From assembly GCA_000953695.1 (NCBI GenBank), contig LN554846.1:2046001-2110000 (forward strand): a stretch of 64,000 bases of DNA, written 5' to 3'. This DNA comes from Aliivibrio wodanis. Lineage in GTDB: Bacteria > Pseudomonadota > Gammaproteobacteria > Enterobacterales > Vibrionaceae. Under the pieces are notes generated by a model that saw only the letters and a program-made list of their open reading frames with translations, did no database searches and was not told where the DNA came from. Positions 1-6,816 of this stretch are shown here, one piece after another; position 1 is the stretch's first letter; every line of letters starts with the position of its first letter. The position numbers and the translations under genes are program-made.

Positions 1-1671
1 CTACTTGGACAGACCTATCTGGTATTAAACTGGATAGGTCATTTTGGTTTTTTGGTTTTTGGATTCTACATTCTTGTACTTTTTCCTCTAACCTTTATAA
101 CGCCATCCCAGCGCTTAATGCGAGTCTTAAGTGTCATCATAGCAACAGCCGGTATGACCTTACTGCTGCTCGATACTTATGCTTATCAAAATCTTCACCT
201 GCATATTACCCCACTGGTTTGGGATATGCTGTTGAACAACGATAAATCAAATTTAAACACACAATGGCAATATTTGTTCATTGTTGTTCCAGTAATCTTT
301 TTATTACAGCTTTCATTATCTGAATGGGTCTGGAATAAATTACGAAAACTTACCCATAAACATGTTGGTCGCCCTTTTGCCATTCTATTTTCAGTAGCCT
401 TCATTGGTAGTCATTTAATACATACTTGGGCAGACGCATCGGCTTATGGCCCAGTAACCGCCCAACGAGCTACATTCCCACTCTCTTATCCAATGACTGC
501 ACGCTCATTTTTAGAAAAACACGGTTTCCTTGATAGTGAAGCACTAGCAAGGCAAATCGAAGAAGAAGGTGTAGGTGGTGCAAAAGAAGCGATGCGCTAT
601 CCTCTTGAACCAATTAGATTTAAAGAAAAGCAGACAGAATATAATTTACAGATCATTATGATTGATAGTTTACGCTCTGATACGTTAAATCATACTGACA
701 CACCAAACTTAACACGCTTTGCTCAAAATAATTTAAATTACAACAACCATTACAGTGCAAGTAATAACCCAACAAGTTTGTTTGGGTTATTCTATGGATT
801 GCCAGGAAGTTATGTTGATAATTTTAGAAACTCAAGCGTTGAATCACCGATCTTAGCTGAGCTACATACCCGGGATTATACATTTGGATTATTTAGTGGT
901 GATAATTTTAACTCTTCACTATATAAACAAATTATCTTTACTCAGGGAGAACTGAGTAATACTGAAGAAAAAATGACAGATAGCAAGGCAATAAGCCAAT
1001 GGAATTCATGGTTTTCCACCCAAGAATCAAACAAACCGTGGTTCAGCTATTTAGAGTTAACTTCGGTCTCGAAATACGATAGTTCAGAGCCTATTTCAAC
1101 AACAAATACTGACCAAAGTGTGTTTGAAATAAACTACCGTAAAGCCGTCAGAAAAACAGACCAACAATTAAGAGCCGTTTTAAATACATTAAAACAATCT
1201 CCTGATTGGGAAAAAACCATTGTTGTTATTACTTCAAATCACGGTATGGAGTTTAATGAAACAAACACAAACAGCTGGGGAGCAAGCTCTAACTTTAGTC
1301 AATATCAATTACGCGTACCAATGTTGATTCACTGGCCTAACGCTGAACCTGAGTTAATTACAACTCGTTCAAGTCATTTAGATCTTGCACCAACATTGAT
1401 GGAGTCATTTTTAAGAACAACAACCACATCAAAAAGCTATAGTAGTGGGTTAAATTTATTGACTCTAGATGGTGAACGTAATTGGTTGCTTGCTGGTGAT
1501 AGAAAGAACATTGCTCTAATCACTGATACTAATACCGTTGTTATTGATACCTTTGGTAACTATAAAGTTTACGATGAAAACTATCGTCGCTTAAAGGATG
1601 AAAAACCTAAGCTCTCCTTATTAATGCAGGGCGTATCAGAACTCAAACGGTTTTATCATCCTAAGAAGTAA
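1..1671 (+). CDS. yejM: YejM/PbgA/LapC inner-membrane sulfatase-fold protein, 5' end outside window
   Basis: The reading frame is open from base 1, so the gene begins upstream; by comparison with E. coli YejM (about 586 residues) roughly 25-30 N-terminal residues are missing. An internal TTG at 52 is not the start. The visible N-terminal third has hydrophobic membrane segments (for example around GHFGFLVFGFYILVLF), followed by a periplasmic alkaline-phosphatase/sulfatase-like domain with IDSLRSD, NNPTSLFGLFYG and TSNHG motifs, and the family ending KDEKPKLSLL. In enterobacteria this protein senses periplasmic LPS and restrains LapB/FtsH-mediated LpxC degradation. That role is known for the family; here it is inferred from similarity. 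A terminator follows the stop codon. Confidence 0.9.
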   Translation, partial: LLGQTYLVLNWIGHFGFLVFGFYILVLFPLTFITPSQRLMRVLSVIIATAGMTLLLLDTYAYQNLHLHITPLVWDMLLNNDKSNLNTQWQYLFIVVPVIFLLQLSLSEWVWNKLRKLTHKHVGRPFAILFSVAFIGSHLIHTWADASAYGPVTAQRATFPLSYPMTARSFLEKHGFLDSEALARQIEEEGVGGAKEAMRYPLEPIRFKEKQTEYNLQIIMIDSLRSDTLNHTDTPNLTRFAQNNLNYNNHYSASNNPTSLFGLFYGLPGSYVDNFRNSSVESPILAELHTRDYTFGLFSGDNFNSSLYKQIIFTQGELSNTEEKMTDSKAISQWNSWFSTQESNKPWFSYLELTSVSKYDSSEPISTTNTDQSVFEINYRKAVRKTDQQLRAVLNTLKQSPDWEKTIVVITSNHGMEFNETNTNSWGASSNFSQYQLRVPMLIHWPNAEPELITTRSSHLDLAPTLMESFLRTTTTSKSYSSGLNLLTLDGERNWLLAGDRKNIALITDTNTVVIDTFGNYKVYDENYRRLKDEKPKLSLLMQGVSELKRFYHPKK

Positions 1672-1684
1672 ATAACCTCATAAG

Positions 1685-1711
1685 AATCCCTTTCTCATAA
1701 AGGGATTTTTT
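1685..1711 (+). terminator. Rho-independent terminator after yejM
   Basis: The arms AATCCCTTT and AAAGGGATT form a 9-bp stem around a 5-nt loop, followed by a T run. It lies 14 bp after the yejM stop codon. Confidence 0.85.
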
Positions 1712-1808
1712 ATATCTAATATTTCAACCAAACTAAATTATCGACCTAAATCTACTTTTTTTCACATAAAATAGTTAAGATATAAAATCAAAATAAATAG
1801 AGGTGTAT

Positions 1809-2486
1809 ATGAAACTATTGCTTGTGGAAGATAATCAAGATATTGCGGGGATCATTTTTGATTTCTTTGAGATTAAAGGCTACGTATTAGATTATGCAAG
1901 TGATGGTCAGCAAGGCTACGAACTCGCTAAAAAAGAACATTTTGATTTAATTATTCTTGATGTCATGCTGCCTAAAATGGATGGCTTAACAGTATGTAAT
2001 CGCTTACGAGAAGAAGGCGTAGATACTCCAATACTCATGCTCACTGCGCGAGATACGACCGAAGATACCCTACTTGGATTCAAGCAAGGTGCCGACGATT
2101 ATTTAGTTAAACCTTTTGATCTTGATATTCTTGATGCCCGTATCAATGCGCTTGTTCGTAGAACCTCAGGAAAACAAGCCAAAACAGAGCTTCAATTTGA
2201 AGAGTTATTGTTAGATCTCACCTCAAATACTCTCTCTCGCCAAGGGTTAAGGTTTAGTCTCAACCCCACTCAATTTATTATCATGAAAAATCTTCTTCTT
2301 TCTGCCCCTAAAATTGTCAATAAAGATGCGATTACTTATGAGTTATGGGGAGACGATGAACCAGAAAAAGACGTACTGCGCAGTCATATTTACCAACTAC
2401 GAAACTTAATCGATAAGCCATTTACTCATAAGTACTTAAAAACCGTTCCAAAAATTGGTTATCAATTAATCGGAAAAGCTGACTAA
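1809..2486 (+). CDS. OmpR-family response regulator
   Basis: DNA-binding response regulator of 225 residues. The receiver domain (about 1-118) has the acidic pair near residue 8, phospho-acceptor D51 in LIILDVMLPKMDG, and the conserved K in VKPF. A winged-helix Trans_reg_C domain fills the C-terminal half (SHIYQLRNLIDKPF...TVPKIGYQL). A GTG at 1803 would add two residues, but AGAGG at 1799-1803 sits 5 bases before ATG 1809, so I chose the ATG. It is followed after one base by a sensor kinase, forming a two-gene operon. The signal and target genes cannot be deduced from sequence, and I cannot assign it confidently to a named system. Confidence 0.9.
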   Translation: MKLLLVEDNQDIAGIIFDFFEIKGYVLDYASDGQQGYELAKKEHFDLIILDVMLPKMDGLTVCNRLREEGVDTPILMLTARDTTEDTLLGFKQGADDYLVKPFDLDILDARINALVRRTSGKQAKTELQFEELLLDLTSNTLSRQGLRFSLNPTQFIIMKNLLLSAPKIVNKDAITYELWGDDEPEKDVLRSHIYQLRNLIDKPFTHKYLKTVPKIGYQLIGKAD

Positions 2487-2487
2487 A

Positions 2488-3765
2488 ATGCGTAAATACA
2501 GTGCTAAACATCTTACTTTTATTTATTTTTCGATCGTTGCTTTAGCGATTATTATCGTTCATGCATTAGTGATTGATTCAACGCTTGATAACATTGAAAA
2601 CTTACTCGCTAAACAGAAAATCCTAAGTGCAAAAGAAGTGTCAATAAACAGCCTTGATAATACCAACGCTACCAAAGTGGTTATCACTGATCGTATTACG
2701 GTTTATACAAACAAAGAAGATATTAATATTAATTACACTGATTTTTTCAATTTACCGTTAGACACTACAATAGAAGTATTCAAAAAAGACAGCTATGTAG
2801 AAAACGAGGCTTTTATTTATCGTACCTTAGATAATCATGGTAAGAGTATTTACATTGTCTTAACTGGAGATTTTACTGACGATTCTGAGCGTCGTATCTT
2901 CTTCATAGAATCAAAAACTATTTTCTCCTCTTTACTACTAATGCTCATCAGCTTTTTTATTATTTTAAAAATCTCACACAAAATAACAGAGCCTCTTACT
3001 CTATTAACAAAAAACATAAGTAATAGAAAACAAGGCGATTTTAGTCAAATTCCAGATAGCATTTCAGGAAACACCCAAGAAAGTGCGCAATTAATTGAAA
3101 CCCTTAATGCTAATTACCAACAAATAGAACAGTTAATCGAACGTGAACGTTCTTTTACTCGCTATGCTAGTCATGAGCTACGTACACCATTAATGATAAT
3201 GAAAGGAGCAACTAAGCTACTTGACCAATCAAGTGACCCCGTATTTATACAAAGACAACAAAAACGATTAAACGATGCTGTACAAGAGATGAGTGACTTT
3301 GTTGATGCTTTACTATCACTTACTCGTGATGAATCTGATCTCAAAAATTCAGCCATTATTTATCGAAGTATCGACGTTACTGAATTGGAAAGAATTATTG
3401 AAACGCACGCACATCTACTGCGTTTTAAAAAAGTTAGTTACAGTATTGAATTAGAAAGCTTAACTACTACTTATATCTCTGAAAATATATTAAAAGTCCT
3501 AATCGGTAATCTGATTAAAAATGCCTTCAACTGTACAGATGAAGGCGAAATCATCATATCAATGAATCAAGATGGATTCTCTGTAATTGATTCAGGTATT
3601 GGCTTAGATGAAAAACCACGTGATGTAGAAGGATTTGGCTTAGGGTTATTGATTGTTAGAGACATTTGCCAGCGCTATAATTTAACATTCACTCTGACTA
3701 ATAAAAAAGATACTCATGGCTGTATTGCAACTGTTTTATATAACAAAAATGGTGTAATAAGTTAA
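2488..3765 (+). CDS. Membrane sensor histidine kinase
   Basis: Sensor kinase of 425 residues, partner of the upstream response regulator (one base between the genes). It has an N-terminal membrane helix (about 9-27), a periplasmic sensor region of about 120 residues with no domain I recognise, a second membrane helix (about 146-165), and a HAMP-like linker. The HisKA domain carries the phosphorylatable H229 in ASHELRTPL. The HATPase domain has an N box (GNLIKNAFNCTDEG), G1 (DSGIGL) and G2 (GFGLGLLIVRDIC). All catalytic motifs are intact, so it should autophosphorylate and pass phosphate to D51 of the regulator. The sensed ligand is unknown. Confidence 0.9.
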   Translation: MRKYSAKHLTFIYFSIVALAIIIVHALVIDSTLDNIENLLAKQKILSAKEVSINSLDNTNATKVVITDRITVYTNKEDININYTDFFNLPLDTTIEVFKKDSYVENEAFIYRTLDNHGKSIYIVLTGDFTDDSERRIFFIESKTIFSSLLLMLISFFIILKISHKITEPLTLLTKNISNRKQGDFSQIPDSISGNTQESAQLIETLNANYQQIEQLIERERSFTRYASHELRTPLMIMKGATKLLDQSSDPVFIQRQQKRLNDAVQEMSDFVDALLSLTRDESDLKNSAIIYRSIDVTELERIIETHAHLLRFKKVSYSIELESLTTTYISENILKVLIGNLIKNAFNCTDEGEIIISMNQDGFSVIDSGIGLDEKPRDVEGFGLGLLIVRDICQRYNLTFTLTNKKDTHGCIATVLYNKNGVIS

Positions 3766-3821
3766 AAATAGAGCATATTGCACAAAAATAGGGCAGTCAG
3801 TCCATTTTTTTTAATTTATGC

Positions 3822-3850
3822 TTTACAATAAAACCAATTCCGCCTATTAT
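3822..3850 (+). promoter_or_regulatory. Sigma70 promoter of first tRNA-Ser
   Basis: TTTACA (3822-3827), a 17-bp spacer, then TATTAT (3845-3850), with a GC-rich discriminator (TCTCGGC) before the tRNA at 3861. A GC-rich discriminator is typical of stringently controlled stable-RNA promoters. T-rich DNA just upstream could act as an UP element. Confidence 0.75.
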
Positions 3851-3860
3851 TCTCGGCACT

Positions 3861-3951
3861 GGAGGGATGGCTGAGTGGTCGAAAGCACCGGTCTTGAAAA
3901 CCGGCAACCGTTAATAGCGGTTCTAGGGTTCAAATCCCTATCCCTCCACCA
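3861..3951 (+). tRNA. tRNA-Ser (anticodon UGA), copy 1
   Basis: Type II tRNA of 91 nt with encoded CCA. The acceptor stem GGAGGGA pairs with TCCCTCC. The anticodon loop CTTGAAA gives anticodon TGA, reading UCA-type serine codons. It has a long variable arm and a T arm TAGGG-TTCAAAT-CCCTA. The discriminator base is A, whereas E. coli serine tRNAs carry G. All four full-length copies in the window appear identical. It is probably co-transcribed with the tRNA-Asp 38 bp downstream. Confidence 0.97.
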
Positions 3952-3989
3952 CTTTTCAAAATTCAGATAGAGTCTGGGTTTTAAAAATT

Positions 3990-4066
3990 GGAGCGGTAGT
4001 TCAGTTGGTTAGAATACCGGCCTGTCACGCCGGGGGTCGCGGGTTCGAGTCCCGTCCGCTCCGCCA
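3990..4066 (+). tRNA. tRNA-Asp (anticodon GUC), copy 1
   Basis: 77-nt tRNA with encoded CCA. The acceptor stem GGAGCGG pairs with CCGCTCC and the anticodon loop contains GTC. It lies 38 bp behind tRNA-Ser copy 1 and ahead of a terminator, so the pair forms a Ser-Asp transcription unit. Confidence 0.97.
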
Positions 4067-4076
4067 ACATCAACGA

Positions 4077-4105
4077 AGCCTTGTCAGAAATGACGAGGCT
4101 TTTTT
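4077..4105 (+). terminator. Terminator of Ser-Asp tRNA unit 1
   Basis: AGCCTTGTCA and TGACGAGGCT form a 10-bp stem (one G-T pair) around GAAA, followed by six Ts. The same terminator recurs after the other Asp copies. Confidence 0.9.
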
Positions 4106-4312
4106 GTATCTGTCGAATATGAAATTTAGATCTCCAAGTCTCATATAGTTGAAGACGATTCAATGCTTCTCTAATAAACCACTCTTTTATCACTTAAAGT
4201 ACTTTAATTAGTAATAATTAGCAGGTAAGTACTAGGATTAATACTTTATCGCCTTAAATATCAACAGATTGAATAAAAAAAAACCAGCCAATTCGTTTTT
4301 TTAAAATAGTAC

Positions 4313-4341
4313 TTTACAAGGAAGTCATAACCCCCTATTAT
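4313..4341 (+). promoter_or_regulatory. Sigma70 promoter of second tRNA-Ser
   Basis: TTTACA (4313-4318), 17-bp spacer, TATTAT (4336-4341). Upstream A/T tracts are similar to those ahead of copy 3, so promoter and gene were duplicated together. Confidence 0.75.
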
Positions 4342-4351
4342 TCGCGGCATT

Positions 4352-4442
4352 GGAGGGATGGCTGAGTGGTCGAAAGCACCGGTCTTGAAAACCGGCAACC
4401 GTTAATAGCGGTTCTAGGGTTCAAATCCCTATCCCTCCACCA
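4352..4442 (+). tRNA. tRNA-Ser (anticodon UGA), copy 2
   Basis: Appears identical to copy 1 over all 91 nt, including the encoded CCA. This unit lacks a tRNA-Asp and ends in its own, different terminator. Confidence 0.97.
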
Positions 4443-4453
4443 AATTAAAGTTT

Positions 4454-4480
4454 AAACCGCTGTCTTTACAGCGGTTTTTT
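4454..4480 (+). terminator. Terminator after tRNA-Ser copy 2
   Basis: AAACCGCTGT and ACAGCGGTTT form a 10-bp stem with loop CTTT and a T run. Confidence 0.9.
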
Positions 4481-4540
4481 CGTATCTGCACTATAGAAAA
4501 ATCACCTTAATTACAGCACTTTTAATTGACAAGGTGTAAT

Positions 4541-4575
4541 ATTCAAATCCCTACCCTCCACCACTTTTCAAAATT
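4541..4575 (+). pseudogene. Relic of a tRNA-Ser 3' end
   Basis: The stretch ATTCAAATCCCTACCCTCC followed by ACCACTTTTCAAAATTT matches the T-arm, acceptor 3' strand, CCA and trailer of tRNA-Ser copies 1 and 3, with one base lost in the acceptor strand. The 5' two-thirds of the tRNA is absent. It marks a deleted repeat unit of the array. Confidence 0.75.
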
Positions 4576-4738
4576 TAGAAGTAGCCAAATAGCCCTTCTA
4601 TATTAGCCTTCAGTAGTTTATTTTCATCTCCTAAGCATATCTCTTATAAATAGTTTAATAAAAATCGTTCAATATAGCCTTAAAATCAATCAGGTTGATT
4701 AAAAACAAACCAAGCAGAATGTTTTTTTAAATTAATAC

Positions 4739-4767
4739 TTTACAACAAAATCAGTTCCGCATATTAT
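4739..4767 (+). promoter_or_regulatory. Sigma70 promoter of third tRNA-Ser
   Basis: TTTACA (4739-4744), 17-bp spacer, TATTAT (4762-4767), then a GC-containing discriminator ahead of the tRNA at 4778. Confidence 0.75.
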
Positions 4768-4777
4768 AATCGGCATT

Positions 4778-4868
4778 GGAGGGATGGCTGAGTGGTCGAA
4801 AGCACCGGTCTTGAAAACCGGCAACCGTTAATAGCGGTTCTAGGGTTCAAATCCCTATCCCTCCACCA
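4778..4868 (+). tRNA. tRNA-Ser (anticodon UGA), copy 3
   Basis: Appears identical to copies 1, 2 and 4 over 91 nt. The spacer to the following tRNA-Asp differs from unit 1 by a single base, so units 1 and 3 are near-perfect duplicates. Confidence 0.97.
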
Positions 4869-4906
4869 CTTTTCAAAATTCAGATAGAGTCTGGATTTTA
4901 AAAATT

Positions 4907-4983
4907 GGAGCGGTAGTTCAGTTGGTTAGAATACCGGCCTGTCACGCCGGGGGTCGCGGGTTCGAGTCCCGTCCGCTCCGCCA
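4907..4983 (+). tRNA. tRNA-Asp (anticodon GUC), copy 2
   Basis: Appears identical to tRNA-Asp copy 1 over 77 nt, with encoded CCA and anticodon GTC. Confidence 0.97.
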
Positions 4984-4993
4984 ACATCAACGA

Positions 4994-5022
4994 AGCCTTG
5001 TCAGAAATGACGAGGCTTTTTT
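4994..5022 (+). terminator. Terminator of Ser-Asp tRNA unit 3
   Basis: Same AGCCTTGTCA-GAAA-TGACGAGGCT hairpin and T run as at 4077. Confidence 0.9.
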
Positions 5023-5068
5023 GTATCTGTTGAATATAGGATCCCTATAAATTTCATTAAACGACTAA

Positions 5069-5098
5069 CTCTAGAATTCAAACCCTATCCCTCCACTA
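5069..5098 (+). pseudogene. Relic of a tRNA-Ser 3' end, second
   Basis: Matches the tRNA-Ser T-arm and acceptor 3' strand (CCCTATCCCTCCACTAC) with several single-base losses. It is followed by the normal Ser-to-Asp spacer (TTTCAAAATTCAGATAGAG). The 5' part of the tRNA is gone, and no promoter of the TTTACA/TATTAT type precedes it. Confidence 0.8.
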
Positions 5099-5135
5099 CT
5101 TTCAAAATTCAGATAGAGTCTGAGTTTTAAAAATT

Positions 5136-5404
5136 GGAGCGGTAGTTCACATCACTGCCATTAATTATTTCTTTAGGCTATTACGCAGGAAAAATCTTTT
5201 ATATCAAGGCAGAAATTGCAGAAGCTAGTGGGCCTAACTACAAAATTTCTAACACAGATAAAAAAGATTTTAACCAGTAAGAGCAAAGAGATAATTAATG
5301 ATAGTGATGTCAGGTTAGACTTTTTATTGGAGAGCTTAGCGGCCTGACACGCCGGGGGACGTGCTGCTTTCAAGGTGAGATAGAAAGTCCCGTCCGCTCC
5401 GCCA
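5136..5404 (+). pseudogene. Broken tRNA-Asp split by about 190 bp
   Basis: Bases 5136-5149 equal the first 14 nt of tRNA-Asp. Bases 5340-5358 match its anticodon arm, but with GTC changed to GAC. Bases 5386-5404 match its 3' end including CCA. Between the first and second blocks lies about 190 bp of unrelated DNA, and the T-arm 5' side is replaced by 27 bp of other sequence. The normal tRNA-Asp terminator follows. The product cannot fold as a tRNA. Confidence 0.85.
5146..5280 (+). pseudogene. Fragment of a foreign coding sequence inside the tRNA-Asp relic
   Basis: The insert is open in one frame to a TAA at 5278-5280 and encodes 44 residues, including SLPLIISLGYYAGKIFY and KAEIAEASGPNYKISNTDKK. 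A hydrophobic stretch followed by a charged tail looks like the C-terminus of a real membrane protein rather than random sequence. There is no start codon or ribosome-binding site: the frame runs back into tRNA-Asp bases and meets TAG at 5143. I do not recognise the family. It may be the scar of an inserted and largely deleted element. Confidence 0.4.
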
Positions 5405-5414
5405 ACATCAACGA

Positions 5415-5443
5415 AGCCTTGTCAGAAATGACGAGGCTTTTTT
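5415..5443 (+). terminator. Terminator left behind the tRNA-Asp relic
   Basis: Intact copy of the AGCCTTGTCA-GAAA-TGACGAGGCT hairpin with T run, now downstream of a dead tRNA. Confidence 0.85.
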
Positions 5444-5592
5444 GTATCTGTTGAATATGAAACATCCCCATAGTTACCTTATTTCCATCAAATAGTGCCT
5501 TAGAAATAAAACATATTTTCAAACCGTTTCATATAAATGGAAGTAGTTAGCTAAATTCTATTCAAAGCATTTTTAACTCAACCCCATTTGTA

Positions 5593-5630
5593 CTAGCCTA
5601 ATGCGATATTTTATAAAACAAAAAGGCTAG
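5593..5630. promoter_or_regulatory. Inverted repeat before the carbonic anhydrase gene
   Basis: CTAGCCT (5593-5599) and AGGCTAG (5624-5630) flank an AT-rich stretch containing -10-like TATTTTATA. The right arm overlaps the weak Shine-Dalgarno AAGG ahead of ATG 5637. It could be an operator or a 5'-UTR stem masking the ribosome-binding site; which of these depends on the unknown transcription start. Confidence 0.35.
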
Positions 5631-5636
5631 AAAACC

Positions 5637-6344
5637 ATGAAAAATATTATTTCAACGCTGGCAGTTATCACCACTCTATCAACTAGCTCTTTCGTTTCAG
5701 CTTCAGAATGGAGTTATGCTGGAGAAACCGCTCCTGCTAATTGGCATGGCACCTGTCAGACTGGCGTAAACCAATCACCAATAGATATTACCAATGCCAT
5801 TGAGAGTACTTTAGAGCCTATCACATTCAATTACGCTCAAGCGGGTAAGAATATCGTTAATAACGGTCATACCGTGCAAGTAAACTTTGATGGTAAGCAA
5901 TCTATTCAGGTTGAAGGCACCACATTTAACCTATTACAACTTCATTTCCATGCCCCAAGTGAAAACCTGATTGCTGGTCATTCATATCCTTTAGAAATGC
6001 ATTTAGTTCACGCCGATAAAGATGGAAACCTAGCCGTGATAGGAGTGATGTTTAAAGAGGGCAAAACAAATACTGAATTGGCAAAAATTTGGGCTCAAAT
6101 GCCAAAATCAGGTGATGTTGAACTTGATAGTAAATTAACGCTTACAAAGCTACTGCCTGGTGAGCAGACTTATTATCGCTTTAATGGCTCATTAACTACC
6201 CCACCATGTACAGAAGGTGTAACTTGGTTCGTGATGAAGAACCCAATCACTGTTTCTGCAGAACAATTAATTCAGTTTAAATCTCTGTATCAAGGAAATA
6301 ACCGTCCAGTACAAGCGATTAATGCCCGCCCTATCCTAAAATAA
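5637..6344 (+). CDS. Periplasmic alpha-type carbonic anhydrase
   Basis: Alpha-carbonic anhydrase precursor of 235 residues catalysing CO2/bicarbonate interconversion. An N-terminal signal peptide (about 1-22, ending VSA-S) sends it to the periplasm. Zinc ligands are visible as H103 and H105 in LQLHFHAPSEN and H122 in EMHLVHAD. The substrate-pocket segment TTPPCTEGVTWFV is present, and C40 with the later Cys could form the usual disulfide. The family typically runs about 220-250 residues, so the gene is complete. It sits alone between a dead tRNA-Asp and the fourth tRNA-Ser, interrupting the tRNA array. It has no operon partners. Confidence 0.95.
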   Translation: MKNIISTLAVITTLSTSSFVSASEWSYAGETAPANWHGTCQTGVNQSPIDITNAIESTLEPITFNYAQAGKNIVNNGHTVQVNFDGKQSIQVEGTTFNLLQLHFHAPSENLIAGHSYPLEMHLVHADKDGNLAVIGVMFKEGKTNTELAKIWAQMPKSGDVELDSKLTLTKLLPGEQTYYRFNGSLTTPPCTEGVTWFVMKNPITVSAEQLIQFKSLYQGNNRPVQAINARPILK

Positions 6345-6427
6345 ATCGTTAGAACATTAAATTTTGCTCTAACTTTCATCGACATGATCAAATTTAGAGC
6401 AAACAGTATTTTTAAACAAAAGAATCC

Positions 6428-6456
6428 TTTACAAAAAGAAGGGTTACGCCTATTAT
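6428..6456 (+). promoter_or_regulatory. Sigma70 promoter of fourth tRNA-Ser
   Basis: TTTACA (6428-6433), 17-bp spacer, TATTAT (6451-6456), same architecture as the other tRNA-Ser promoters. Confidence 0.75.
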
Positions 6457-6466
6457 TCACCGCATC

Positions 6467-6557
6467 GGAGGGATGGCTGAGTGGTCGAAAGCACCGGTCT
6501 TGAAAACCGGCAACCGTTAATAGCGGTTCTAGGGTTCAAATCCCTATCCCTCCACCA
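6467..6557 (+). tRNA. tRNA-Ser (anticodon UGA), copy 4
   Basis: Appears identical to the other three copies, with encoded CCA. It is separated from them by the carbonic anhydrase gene and has its own terminator. Confidence 0.97.
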
Positions 6558-6563
6558 CATTCA

Positions 6564-6593
6564 AAGCCCTAGCAGAAATGCTGGGGCTTTTTT
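6564..6593 (+). terminator. Terminator after tRNA-Ser copy 4
   Basis: AAGCCCTAGCA and TGCTGGGGCTT pair around GAAA, followed by a T run. Confidence 0.9.
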
Positions 6594-6816
6594 GTATCTG
6601 AAAAATGAACACCGTCAAATAATTCAAAAATCAAATACCAACCGAAAATACATCAATTTAAATTATGACTACCGCCTCTCAATTTATTTTATAAAATATG
6701 GATATAATGATAATAGTGTCAACGTTTAGAACATTAAAAATTTCTTTCAATTAATACCATTCCTAATAAACAGTTAAACAAGTACTCATTAGCACTAAGT
6801 AAATAGAGAGCTAGAT

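Noticed and set aside
3981-4193. 70-codon minus-strand frame covering tRNA-Asp copy 1
   Set aside because: It is an artefact of tRNA sequence; similar false proteins are often annotated over tRNA genes.
6481-6729. 82-codon open frame starting inside tRNA-Ser copy 4
   Set aside because: It begins within an intact tRNA, crosses its terminator and has no protein-like features.
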